Below are positions 1 through 9,545 of a stretch of DNA of 64,000 nucleotides, in pieces. Within the stretch, counting starts at the first letter, position 1; every line of letters begins with the position of its first letter. The stretch comes from Numida meleagris. Lineage: Eukaryota; Chordata; Aves; Galliformes; Numididae. The translations under genes and the position numbers were made by a program. Location: the NCBI RefSeq assembly GCF_002078875.1, contig NC_034411.1, positions 2,188,194 to 2,252,193 on the forward strand, in the 5' to 3' direction. Under the pieces are notes generated by a model. It was not told where the DNA came from and ran no database searches. It saw nothing but the letters and a program-made list of their open reading frames with translations.

Positions 1-118
1 AGGTTCCTGCGTCCTCAGCAACTCCTGAACTCATTGCAACCATCGTTCTCAGCGTTCTGCTAGCCTGCACCCTCATAGCCTTCCTGGCATACGTCGTTTT
101 TTCTATTAAAAGGAAAAG
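1..118 (+). CDS. C2orf74: C2orf74-like exon with the transmembrane segment (left edge open)
   Basis: The frame starting GTT CCT GCG at base 3 stays open to a GTACAA donor at 119. Bases 1-2 are AG, so an acceptor exactly at the window edge is possible, but the exon may extend further left. It ends in phase 2 (AG|), completed by the A that opens the next exon. Confidence 0.7.
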
Positions 119-2022
119 GTACAAATATTTTTACTTCAACAATGTAATTTAGACAGGCAACTGATAAGTTTACTTCAAATGCTAACCTGAAAAATGCTAA
201 TCTGATAAATTACTCATATCTGGATCAAGCGTTGCCCTAAGTTTTGCTGTAGATAGAAACAGTTTGGCTTTTTACTGCAGATATTAGTCACCTCTTTCAC
301 CACATGTCACTTAAACTTGGTTCCTTTCGTGCTTGTTACAGAGAAACAGCGGAAACAAATACTTTTAAAAACAGAGAAATGTGGATAGATGTGAGGGGGG
401 TGAAAAGTCGCTGTAATACACGTATATGTGCCTTGAGTTTCCTCAAACTGCATTAACTTGTATTCAGAAATTCAGGGAAATTCTGCTGCAGGGCCATATA
501 GATGAGGAAAAGGAATACATTTTCAAGAAGACGGTGAATATTTACATTATTGCAATTAATTTAGACTCAAACAATTGTACAGGAAAGCAGGCAATCCTCA
601 AAACAAATCCCCAGAACAATGCAGAAATTAGACGTTGTATTAAAATTATGACACCGATAGCTCACGTTCTGTTTTGAAAACAGTTGTAAAGCCAATCTTC
701 AGAAAGAATTCTATTTTAATGCAGTTATCATTTTCAGAAGGTATCAGCAGAAGTATTTAGTTAAGAAGCAAATGGAGATGGAGGGTGTTGATAATCCATC
801 TGTAGTTGACAAAAACGGAAGTCTGAAAAGCGTAGTGAAACTGGAGGACATGAACGATGTGTAAGTAGAACGCTGATGTCACAAATTTATAAATATTAGC
901 TGACCAAAACGTATTTTTTGATTATTCTGGTAACACGGGATTCTCCTTGCATCTTTTGATAGTGTATATAATGATTTCTAGGAACCATTCCACTAACAGG
1001 TTATAAAATCTATCCTTTGAGGAAGCTAATACCTTTTAATCTTGTATCAAAAATCATTACTTTTTAGCAAATTATGAAGCCTTATGCTCCTTTTTCAGGA
1101 GGCAAGGAGCTACATGTTGTTCACCAGGTAAAATCACAGTAATTTTGAAATCAGCACACCTATTGCTCCCTGCTTCAGCCAAGCTAACATTTTGTCATGT
1201 AGCTCTTTGAAAGATCAAGGTGTTATGAGTTCTCTTCACTCCCTTTCAGAAGAAAGGAAGCAATAGCATTTAACAACACGGAAGACACCAGGGAAGGTGG
1301 TGCTCGTAAAGATGTTCCTGAAGCCAATGGAAAACCCAGTTTCCTCGAGACACTACATTTAGATTTTGACAGTGATGGTGAAGAAAACGCAGCGCTTGAA
1401 ACGGCTGCTGAACCTAGAAATGTAGGTGCCGAGACCACCGCTAACATCACAACAAAACAGGTAACTGGCTTTACGGTGGAAAAGAATAGAAAGATGTTTT
1501 GTATTACTCGTCTTGCTGAAATAGTTATCCAAAAAACCTGCGAAACCGTGGCTGAATTCAGCAGTGGGAAAAAAGAAACTACGTGAAGTAATGAACATCT
1601 TTGGGCTGTTTGTCTCTTCCTTGGGGGTGACTGTGATCCAGGAAAGAAGGGTGATTCTCTTCCGTCGTTTACAGAATGTGTACAGCAAAGGCTTCTCATG
1701 TATTGTTGCTCCCGAAATGTGCAGCCTTGAAGATAATGCTTTCTCTGCAAGCTTCAGAGACAGAATATATGGGGTTATACAACGTAATGCTTAGCATTGT
1801 CCAGTCTGTGCCTCACTGGTGTTAATTCCTTTCTTGCAGGACCACTCGGATCTTGGGTCAGCTCCCTCATTAGCACCCAGTCCCATAAAGCACGCCCCTG
1901 AGAAAGAACTAAAAGGAGTAAAATTTTCAGAAGTGGCAATTATTTTGGATGCCAACCTTGAAAAAGATGAGGTTGATGATGACGATGTTTTTCCACTAAC
2001 TATTTTTGATGAAGAGGTCTAA
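1..2022 (+). CDS. C2orf74: C2orf74-like small membrane protein, 3' four exons (5' end outside window)
   Basis: Four exons join in frame: 1-118 (left edge open), 738-860, 1250-1460 and 1840-2022, giving 210 residues before a TAA. The first exon encodes a hydrophobic stretch of about 22 residues (LIATIVLSVLLACTLIAFLA and on) followed by basic SIKRKR, as in a single-pass membrane anchor with a cytoplasmic tail. The remainder is polar and acidic with no enzymatic motif. Near the end, LKGVKFSEVAIILD resembles the C-terminal LKGVTFSREVIVVDL segment I recall from human C2orf74, and the last 25 residues are very acidic. The gene lies directly upstream of AHSA2, as C2orf74 does in human. No molecular function is established that I know of. 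The family diverges quickly, so the name rests on architecture, one motif and synteny. The start codon lies left of base 1. Confidence 0.75.
738..860 (+). CDS. C2orf74: C2orf74-like juxtamembrane exon
   Basis: TTTTCAG acceptor at 731-737 and GTAAGT donor at 861. It encodes a charged region beginning RYQQKYLVKKQMEMEG. It begins and ends in phase 2; the last codon (GT|A) is completed in the next exon. Confidence 0.8.
1250..1460 (+). CDS. C2orf74: C2orf74-like acidic tail exon
   Basis: CCCTTTCAG acceptor ending at 1249 and GTAACT donor at 1461. It encodes about 70 polar residues rich in Glu, Asp, Thr and Asn, predicted unstructured. It ends in phase 0 at KQ. Confidence 0.8.
1840..2022 (+). CDS. 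C2orf74: C2orf74-like terminal coding exon
   Basis: TTCTTGCAG acceptor ends at 1839 and the exon runs 60 codons to TAA at 2020-2022. It holds the LKGVKFSEVAIILD segment that supports the gene name, then the acidic tail DEVDDDD...FDEEV. Confidence 0.8.
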   Translation, partial: DHSDLGSAPSLAPSPIKHAPEKELKGVKFSEVAIILDANLEKDEVDDDDVFPLTIFDEEV

Positions 2023-2054
2023 TGAAAACCACGATGACACCGCGACAATACAGA

Positions 2055-2060
2055 ATTAAA
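2055..2060 (+). terminator. Candidate poly(A) signal ATTAAA for the C2orf74-like gene
   Basis: ATTAAA lies 33 bases after the stop codon. A second ATTAAA at 2204-2209 is the alternative. No AATAAA occurs before the AHSA2 promoter. Confidence 0.4.
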
Positions 2061-2478
2061 CACGCACTGAGATTACAGAGGGGATGCTGCCCAGACCGTA
2101 ACTGCTCGGCCCGTTTGCGCTGTGGGAGGTGGGCAGGGTGGGAGCGGCGGGCCAGGCGAGCCGTGCAATGATTGCTGTGCGGGTGCTGTCCCCGGAGCAG
2201 CGTATTAAATTTCGTATAGCATGTACAAAACGGCGCTAACACCGACTCCACGCGTGCTGCCTTCTTGCTTTAGACACAGCGGGTGAGGCCTCGGGCCGCC
2301 GCCTCTCTCCTCACAGCGCGCCCCGCCGCTCCCGGGAAGGGCGGGCCTCCTGCCGGGCGGCGCCGGCTGCGGGCGGGGCGCTGCGGGGCGGGCGGCTGCC
2401 TCGGCCCTCCCGCGGAAGGGTGCGGGAGAACGGCGGGAGGGGAGGCGCGGCTTTCTCGCACCTTCCGCCGGCGCCGCC

Positions 2479-2558
2479 ATGGCTAAGTGGGGGCAGGGGG
2501 ACCCGCGCTGGATCGTCGAGGAACGCGCGGACGGGACCAACGTCAACAACTGGCACTG
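2479..2558 (+). CDS. AHSA2: AHSA2 exon 1
   Basis: Start codon through WHW; donor GTGAGG at 2559. It carries the NVNNWHW motif, whose last Trp codon (TG|G) is split by intron 1. Confidence 0.93.
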
Positions 2559-5500
2559 GTGAGGAGGGCGGGGGGCGGCGGNNNNNNNNNNNNNNNNNNN
2601 NNNNNNNNNNNNNNNNNNNNNNGGGGCCGGGCCGGGCCGGGAGCGGCCGCGCTCAGCGGTCCCGCCGGCCCGCGCAGGACGGAGCGGGATGCGACCAGCT
2701 GGTCCCGGAGCAAGCTGCAGGAGCTGCTGGTGGGGCTGGTGGTGGAGGGCGAGGCCGGGCGCTGCGAGATCAGCGAGCTGAAGCAGGTGGAGGGCGAGGC
2801 GTCCTGCAGCAGCCGGAAGGGGCGGCTCATCTTCTTCTACGAGTGGAACTTGCGGCTCTCCTGGAAAGGTACGGGCGGCCTCGGCTGCGGTGCGGGGCGG
2901 GGGGGCTGTGCGGGAGCTTGGCGTGCCGGTGAGGGATTGCTTTGCTCGGTTCTGCGTTGCGCTCCGCGGAGAACGCCTGTGCGATCTTAGCTTTAAAGCA
3001 GTGAAGTCCTCAAAGAACTGCCGCCGGTTTTTTTTTTATTTTTTTTTTATTTTTAAGAGCCGTCGTGCCGCCCTTTGGTTAGAGCTCTTAGAGGTGAGAG
3101 TTGAGACTGAGCTGCTAGAACAGCAGTTCTTGTAATTAATTCCTTCTTCAAGTCTCGGAGGCTAACCGGGAATTCAAGCTGTAATTTAAACGTGGATACC
3201 TAAGAACAAAACAATATAAATCCTGAAATTTGCAGCCAGTTTGGAAAGGCCAGTTTGGGAAGAAGCGTATTCCCCTCAGCGATGCATATTACAGAGCAAC
3301 AAGGCGAGGAGCCAGCCCTGCCCAGCGGCGTTGAGCTGGGGCGGAATGGCCGCTGTCTCTTTCATCGGTTTGAAGATGTAATGAGGGTTGTAATGGATTA
3401 TTATACACGGTGGTGGAAGCTTTATGAAGAGTGGTATGTGTATGTCCTGTTAAAGCATACATATTTAGGCAGTATTTTTAACGTAGTCTGCCTGAGAAAC
3501 ATGCCTTCGCTGTCAGTTTTCTGAAATAGTGGATTGACAGGAAACAAAAAAAATCATTGACTCCTGTCTATGCTGTCTAATACTGCCTGTATTACTGTTT
3601 TGTTTTGAGAAAGGGTAATCATTTTGCTAACGTCACAGCGATAATAAAAATGCAGAGCTGTGTCATGGCTCTGCCTGCACCCCATTGAACAGCCTGGCTT
3701 GTTAGCTGCTGGGGATCCCTTGTCCAGGGCACAGAGTGGCTGTTAACAGGCGGTTTTTTGAAGGTGGGGGGGAGGAAAAAAGTGTGAAGAAAACACTGAG
3801 ATGGCCACACGTATCTGCGCTGGGTTCAGAAGCAGAGCAGCAGCATCGTTAAGGACACGGGTGTATTACTTGAGCTGCGTTCTCCTGGGAGATGTTGAGA
3901 AGCCCAGGACAGGGCTCCCTGCTCACGTTGTGCTGCGTGGATGGGGTTGTCTTGGCTTTGTGTCCTGTGCTTCTCTGAATTAATTAATTAATTGACGTTC
4001 AGCTGGATTTAGCTAGCTCCTGCATGGGTGAGAGAGTCCAAATAAATGGGATGTTGGCCTTTGTGATAACTCTCCTCGTGCAGCCACGCTTAATGCAGGG
4101 TTGTTCATGTAGATAGAACGATATGCAGATAACAGGATTTGGAGCGTAAGTGCATGTTTCCACCCCTGCTTTCCCATTGAGATTTTAACATGACCTTAAT
4201 GGTGAACAAGTGTAAACACTTGATGATTTTGCAAGGCGCGGGGAAAGAGTCTTCACTGGGATGGAAACAAAATGTTAGGTCCTTGCAGTCAGGTCTGAGG
4301 CCAAGCAGCACGGTGTGGGACTTGTGCTGCAGAACAGGTCATGGAACCGTGCACCAGGGCCTGGGCCCAGAGAGATGCAGATGCAGCACACGTTCAGTTC
4401 CGACAAGGTTTTCTGAAGCAGTGTTGTCACTGGCAGCCCCCAGTGAATCGACTGAGAGCAATAATGTTCTCAAACATCTGCCAAGTGTTCTTCACTGGTG
4501 TACCTACTTGTCCGCCATGTACACGTATGTGCCTGTGTGGCAGGAGCTTGTCAGGCATTCCAGAAGGAATAGCCAGCTTTCTGGGAAGCTTCTAAATAAA
4601 AGATGGAGGCATTGAAGGGAGGAGGAGGGTAGTTTGCCTGCTGTTCCCTTTTTAGATTCGCATTCTGTAATGACTGACACTTCTCTGCAAGTGAAGAGCA
4701 TTAGAACAACGGACGGTGGAAGATGGGAGTGGTGGCAGAACAGTGGTGTAAGATGTGCGTTGTGAGGTTTGTCTGTGTGCATCTGTACAGGAAAATACAG
4801 TTCTGAGCACAGCTTGCTGTGAAAGGATGGGGACACATTTGAGGCTTTCTGTTGCCCTTTAGTTCTTTTAAATTATATTCTAGGTATCTTGCTTCAAGGA
4901 ACAGGTTTGTACAACTAATTTCCAAGTATAAAACTCTTCTGAAGGGGGAAATAGTTTTTAATAATGCATTTAAGAATTTGTTATGTTAATACAGGTACTG
5001 TGAAAGAGTCTGGTGAGAAACATAAGGGATCTATTGAAATTCCTAACCTGTCGGAAGAAAATGAGGTAGATGATACAGAGGTAGGTGTGAAACTCTGACA
5101 TGGCTATGCAGGCTCAGAATTCTTAAAGAAAACATTAACGCACAGGCATCGTGATTTATGCGGTGGTTAAGTGGGATAATGACACTTTGATGGTTTACTT
5201 TGCTCGTTGTGTTGTTATTTTTTTGCACTTGGAATAATAGCTGACTTTTGTTCTCAAATTGATCTGTTAGGGATGTGCACGGTTTTCTTTGCTAATTACT
5301 GTTTATGGCAGTACACTGACTACACATTCGAGACAAGCTCTGGTTGTTGTAGTCTTAACAAAAGAAAAACAACCTAAGAACTCAAGGAACGTCCTTGTTG
5401 GTTGTACAGGAGCTGACACTGTGGCTTCTGCAGATTCCTGCTACCATGTAGCAGACACCTCTGGTTATACTTTCTCTGAGCTACTCTGGGAGGAGGGAGA

Positions 5501-8500
5501 GATGCATATATTTAAGTGCAAACCCCAAATGAGTTTTTTTCTTTTAGCAAAGATGGGATAAACTGAGAACTTGAAACTGCAGCTGTCCTCTGAACAGAGC
5601 AAACAAAGCCAATATATTTTCATTTGTTGCCAGAACCTAGAAGGCTAATGTTTAGGTGCCTCTTTGGCCTTGTCTTTTTTCTATTGCTAGATTAATGTTA
5701 GCAAAAAGAAAGGGGAAGGTGATATTCTGAAGGAGCTTATGAGAACTGAAGGAACCACAAAAGTCAGAGAGGCCCTCAGAGATTACCTTAAAGCACTTAA
5801 AACAGGTAATTTGAAACAGTATGTCAGATATGTTTTTTTATACCTTCTTTCTTGAATAGATTGGTAATGTACTGAGAATCCTTGGGTTGGTTTGTTTTGA
5901 TTGTTACTAGCTGGTATAAAAATGTTAGTCCTAGTAGTCAAAGTCTTTATTGCTGTCCAACATGGCATTGTCCAGAAGCTTTGGTGGTGGTTGTGCAGCT
6001 CGATTTTTGCACTGAGCATTGCTTTTGTTCTCTACAGAGTTCACCTTGGGAATGATTCTGCCGACAAAAGCTGCTGGTCAGGAACTGGCTGCTGAGAGAA
6101 AACTGAGTGGGAACGCTGTGCAGGTATGCTGTCTGTAAGTGGAAAAATTCAGTTCTCCCATGTATTTAGTTCTCCCAAATGTAGTCCCTGCAAATTTTGC
6201 TGCACTGACGGATCCAGTCTTTGGGGTGGCACTTGCCTGCCCACTCCTGTGATCAGGGCTTAGCATACAGAAATGGTCCATCACAGAACCTGGGCATGGG
6301 TCTGCCAGGTGTGGAGCATTATGTATCTCGTAATGATTTGTCCTGCAATGTGTAGTTTCTGCAGGGTGAAGGCGACTGCTTCCCGCAGTCTGAAGTCACC
6401 AATGTCTTTGGTATGAGTTACTTGGAATTGTTTCACTTACTTAATTTAGTGAATACTGATTAATAATTCTGTCAAGTAAATACTGAAGTAGATTATATAA
6501 TTATTGTATATTCAGAACACAGTATACCTAACGTTGCATAGGTGACAACAACCCCTGCCATTTCACAGCTCGTGAGTGTTTGAGTTTGCTGTCATTCATG
6601 TGAATGTTGCTTGCTTTACAGGAGTCTGCTTCACCGCATTTGTTGGATTTAGTAGGTGTAAAAATTCCAACAGTGAGGATACTTATGAGAGAAATATTCA
6701 ACTCTCCTGCAGATGAGCTTTACAGCATCTTCACAACTAAGGAAGTAAGTAAGCAATACTTTTAGTAGGTAATATAAGTGGGTAAGGTAAATACTTACAG
6801 TAATATAATTTTGGGGGCAGAGTGGCTGGTAAACTCTGTGAAGGAAAAGGCTCTGGGGGTGTTGGTCAGCACTCAGATGAACATGAGCCAGCAGTGTGCC
6901 CAGGTGGCCAAGAAAGCCAATGGCATCCTGGCTTGTATCAGCAGTAATCCAGCCAGCAGGAGCAGGAGGTGACTGTCCCTCTGTACTGGCACTGGTGAAG
7001 TCGTACCTTGAGTACTGTGTTCAGATTTTGGCCCCTGACTAGAAGAAAGACATTGAGGCCCCAGAGTGTGTTCAGAGAAGGGCAGCAGAGCTGTGAGAGG
7101 TCTGGAGCACAAGTGTGATGGGGAGCGGCTGAGGGAACTGGTTCTAATCTGGAGGAGGCTTGGGGAAGACTTTATCAGTCTCTACAACAACCTGAAAGGA
7201 GGTTGTAGTGAGGTGGGGGTTGGCCTCTTTTCTTAGATAATAGTGATGGGATAAGAGGTGATGATCATAAGTTGCTCTAGAGGAGGTTCAGTTTGGATAT
7301 TAGGAAAAATTTCTTCTTTGAAAGAGTGGTAACATATTGGAACAGACTGCTCAGGGAAGTGGTGGAGTCATGGGCCTTGGAGGTTTTCAAGAAAAGAGCA
7401 GATATGGCACTGAGGCATGTGGTTAGTGGGCATGATGGTGACGAGCTGATGGTTGCATTTGATGATCTTAGAGGTCTTTTCCAAATGTAACAATTCTGTG
7501 ATAACTATAGGAGTTGTACAAGAAAGGAGAACGTTGACTTATCTGAACAGCTGCACAATAAGATGTGTAATATTCATAATACCAGGTACAGATAATTTTC
7601 CCTAAGTACATTAAATGGAGTGAGTATATGTGATTACCCAGAAATTCATGAGCTCCCCTTTTCTTCTAACTTCCAAAAGTATTTGTAATTCTGGTGGTCA
7701 CCATTTGTTCTTAAAGTTTTGCTGAAAAGCCTCACCTTTTAAGCCTCTGGGGAATTGCAGTAGAGAAACTGCAAAAGGAGTTGACCATTACTGACATAGC
7801 GTGCTAGTGTGATGGTATCCTATCAACAAACAAAGGTTTCAGATCTAGCTGTCAGGTGCTAGGGAGCAGAAAGCATGTTGGGGGGCAGCAGAATCATTCT
7901 GCTTTACCTGTTTGATGAGAATTTATCAAATAGAGGAGCTTACGTCTTTTTGTCCTTTAGATAGGAAGAAAAAAACCAAATACACAAGGGAAGTTTTATC
8001 TTTCTGCAGTTTTGTAGTAAAGCTCCCTTGTCTCGTAATACGGTGCGTTATTTATCCCTATAGCAAGTAACTGACTTATGCTGTGTTCTTTTCTTGCTAG
8101 TTGGTACAGAAGTTTTCTAAATGTCCTGCTGTGATTGAAGCTGAGAAGGGAGGAAAACTCCTAATGTTTGATGGCTGTGTCAGTGGTGAATACACAGAAT
8201 TGGTAAGAAAGCTTCTGCTTTTCACTTTGAAAAATGGGGTGCTGGTGTCAGACGTAAAAGTAGCAGACATTTGCGCTTCTCTAATGCATGTTCACTTCCT
8301 CTACAAGAAAGCAAAAATGATCGCTATTATGTGATTTTCTTCTTTGATGACTGGAACTAGATTATCTTAGTGGCCTTCTCCAACCTTAATGATTCTACGA
8401 TTCCCCATCAAAAGAGCAGGCATCAATTACTAACGACGTGCACTGGGGGAGAAAACTTCAAGCACCATCCTTTTTATTGGAGCTGGAAAGCAGTTTGAAC

Positions 8501-9460
8501 TCCTCTCCTATTCCAGACATATGACACCGGCCCCAGCTGAGTGCTCTTGTGCTCAAGAAAAATTGATGATCAGAGCTCAGCTTTATTTTTGAAACCTCTG
8601 AAAGCCATTTACACAGTTGCTGAGGTTAGAGTTGGTATCTCACTCCCTGCCATCTGGATGGATGAAGCTACCGTACAGTACAGGTGTGAAAAAGTTATTT
8701 GCTCTCACTTCAAGATCTGCAATAAGGCAATAGTTCGTATCAATAACTGATCAGCATGACCTTTTTTTTTCCTATAGAGAGAAGAAAACAGTGGAATGTA
8801 GCAAGCTGAGAGTTTAATGAAAACAGTTTATTTAAAAGCTATCAGCCTAAAAGCAGTCTTCATATTGTTTGCATCGGTCTATCTACTTTTAGGCAAGATA
8901 ATCCTCCTCTCCTTACTTTTCAGGGGAGAATTAGCATTCAGTGGCTGGAACGTGAATTATCATGAAAGCAAAGGAACGTGCTAATGGGAGGAATCTTCTT
9001 ATCTTCGTACAGGTCCCAGGCCAAAGACTTGTCTTGAAGTGGAGGTGTAGAAACTGGCCTGACGGTGAGTCTTTTTGAGGGCCTCCAATAGAGGCTACGC
9101 TTTGCCTGGAGGAAGAGAAACAACATGACTGTTACCAGTGTTGGAGTGTAGCTGGATGTTCTTTGAAGTTGACATTCATGAAAATGGGCCGCACCCAGAT
9201 AAGCAAAAGTAGATATGAAGTTAGCTGCTGCATATTAACCTGCTGAAAAACACTTTAGTGAAATGTCATCTTTTCTTCCTTCAGAGCATTACGCAACAGT
9301 TGCCCTGAGCTTCAAGGATATGGCTGCTGAAACAGAACTGCAGTTAGAGTGCAGAGGAGTGCCTGTCTCTAATGAAGATAGTACAAGACAATGGTGGAAG
9401 AAGCAGTATTTTGAAGAAATACATAATTTACTACAGCAATCCAAAGACAACATGGACTGA
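2479..9460 (+). CDS. AHSA2: AHSA2, activator of Hsp90 ATPase homologue 2 (complete, nine exons)
   Basis: Exons 2479-2558, 2678-2868, 4995-5080, 5691-5805, 6038-6123, 6622-6744, 8101-8202, 9013-9064 and 9285-9460 join to 1011 bp, 336 residues plus TGA; AHSA1 is 338. Aha1-family proteins are cytosolic co-chaperones that bind the Hsp90 middle and N domains and stimulate ATP hydrolysis. The ATG is in good Kozak context (GCCGCCATGG). The conserved NxNNWHW motif is at residues 21-27 (NVNNWHW). The Aha1 N-domain follows to about residue 165, then a linker, then the Bet v1-like C domain (about 208-330) with [17 protein letters not shown] and a terminal QQYFEEI-type helix. It is called AHSA2 rather than AHSA1 because of [27 protein letters not shown] and its place between C2orf74 and USP34. 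All nine exons are open with canonical splice sites, so the gene looks functional. In human the locus is named AHSA2P. Confidence 0.93.
2582..2622. other. Assembly gap (41 N) in AHSA2 intron 1
   Basis: The run of N lies in the 119-bp GC-rich intron 1, flanked by G/C homopolymers and GGGCC repeats. Exons 1 and 2 on both sides join in frame, so no coding sequence is lost. The true gap length is unknown. Confidence 0.95.
2678..2868 (+). CDS. AHSA2: AHSA2 exon 2
   Basis: Acceptor CCCGCGCAG ending at 2677 and donor GTACGG at 2869. It encodes most of the first half of the Hsp90-binding N domain, including the family segment [14 protein letters not shown] and FFYEWN. Confidence 0.93.
2869..4994 (+). 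other. AHSA2 intron 2 (2.1 kb)
   Basis: The first 100 bases remain inside the CpG island, followed by T-rich sequence at 3030-3060. A short TTAA tandem run lies at about 3980-3995. I see no gene or recognisable transposon in it; the open frames are short and lack family motifs. Confidence 0.7.
4995..5080 (+). CDS. AHSA2: AHSA2 exon 3
   Basis: Acceptor ...TTAATACAG and donor GTAGGT. It encodes [20 protein letters not shown] and EENEVDDTE, in phase with exon 2 (G|GT). Confidence 0.92.
5691..5805 (+). CDS. AHSA2: AHSA2 exon 4
   Basis: Acceptor TATTGCTAG and donor GTAATT. It encodes [18 protein letters not shown] and the helical [10 protein letters not shown] that closes the N domain. Confidence 0.92.
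6038..6123 (+). CDS. AHSA2: AHSA2 exon 5
   Basis: Acceptor TTCTCTACAG and donor GTATGC. It encodes [15 protein letters not shown] and the start of the interdomain linker. Confidence 0.92.
6622..6744 (+). CDS. AHSA2: AHSA2 exon 6
   Basis: Acceptor TTGCTTTACAG and donor GTAAGT. It encodes the linker end and the start of the Bet v1-like domain ([10 protein letters not shown], then [14 protein letters not shown]). Confidence 0.92.
6812..7503 (+). mobile_element. CR1 LINE fragment, + orientation, in AHSA2 intron 6
   Basis: The text reads as a decayed CR1 3' portion in the sense direction: AACATGAGCCAGCAGTGTGC, the GCCAAGAAAGCCAATGGCAT block, the ACCTGAAAGGAGG block, and a tail GATGATCTTAGAGGTCTTTT ending near CAATTCTGTGAT. 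The ORF2 remnant is interrupted by stops. Boundaries are within about 20 bases. Confidence 0.85.
8101..8202 (+). CDS. AHSA2: AHSA2 exon 7
   Basis: Acceptor TTCTTGCTAG and donor GTAAGA. It encodes [19 protein letters not shown] and the family motif [13 protein letters not shown]. Confidence 0.92.
8345..8404 (+). mobile_element. Short CR1 3'-end remnant, + orientation, in AHSA2 intron 7
   Basis: CTAGATTATCTTAGTGGCCT, then CTCCAACCTTAATGATTCTA, match the last ~55 bases of CR1 elements. The rest of the element is not recognisable. Confidence 0.75.
9013..9064 (+). CDS. AHSA2: AHSA2 exon 8
   Basis: Short 52-bp exon, acceptor TTCGTACAG and donor GTGAGT. It encodes [17 protein letters not shown], matching the KWRxxxWP block of the AHSA1/2 C domain. 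Confidence 0.9.
9285..9460 (+). CDS. AHSA2: AHSA2 exon 9, terminal
   Basis: Acceptor TTCCTTCAG ends at 9284. It encodes [20 protein letters not shown] and the C-terminal helix, ending LQQSKDNMD and TGA at 9458-9460. Confidence 0.93.
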
Positions 9461-9515
9461 TAACAGCACTGTAGTTTTGGTAGGGCATTACTTTTTATAC
9501 ATTGTTAACATTAAA

Positions 9516-9541
9516 AATAAATTATTTGTGGGAAGAATAAA
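9516..9541 (+). terminator. AHSA2: AHSA2 poly(A) signals
   Basis: Two AATAAA hexamers at 9516-9521 and 9536-9541, 55-80 bases after the stop codon. Both fit a very short 3' UTR. Confidence 0.75.
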
Positions 9542-9545
9542 GACC

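Larger units (their letters stand above)
2090..2960 (+). promoter_or_regulatory. AHSA2: CpG-island promoter of AHSA2
   Basis: The base composition changes abruptly from AT-rich to very GC-rich with many CpGs. There are Sp1-type GC boxes (GGGCGGGGC at 2371-2379, GGGGCGGGCGG at about 2385-2395) and no TATA box at a useful distance. The island spans the AHSA2 start codon, exon 1, intron 1 and exon 2. It begins within 100 bases of the 3' end of the upstream gene. Confidence 0.75.

Noticed and set aside
1223..1794. 175- and 109-codon - strand frames and a 76-codon + frame
   Set aside because: They overlap the C2orf74-like exon and introns, with no independent splice or promoter support.
2205..2932. 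Several open frames rich in Pro, Ala, Arg and Gly on both strands
   Set aside because: They are composition artefacts of the CpG island, overlap AHSA2 exons 1-2 in other frames, and some run through the N gap.
2479..9460. Naming the second gene AHSA1
   Set aside because: The [12 protein letters not shown] and [14 protein letters not shown] segments, the non-AHSA1 C terminus and the USP34 neighbourhood all indicate AHSA2.
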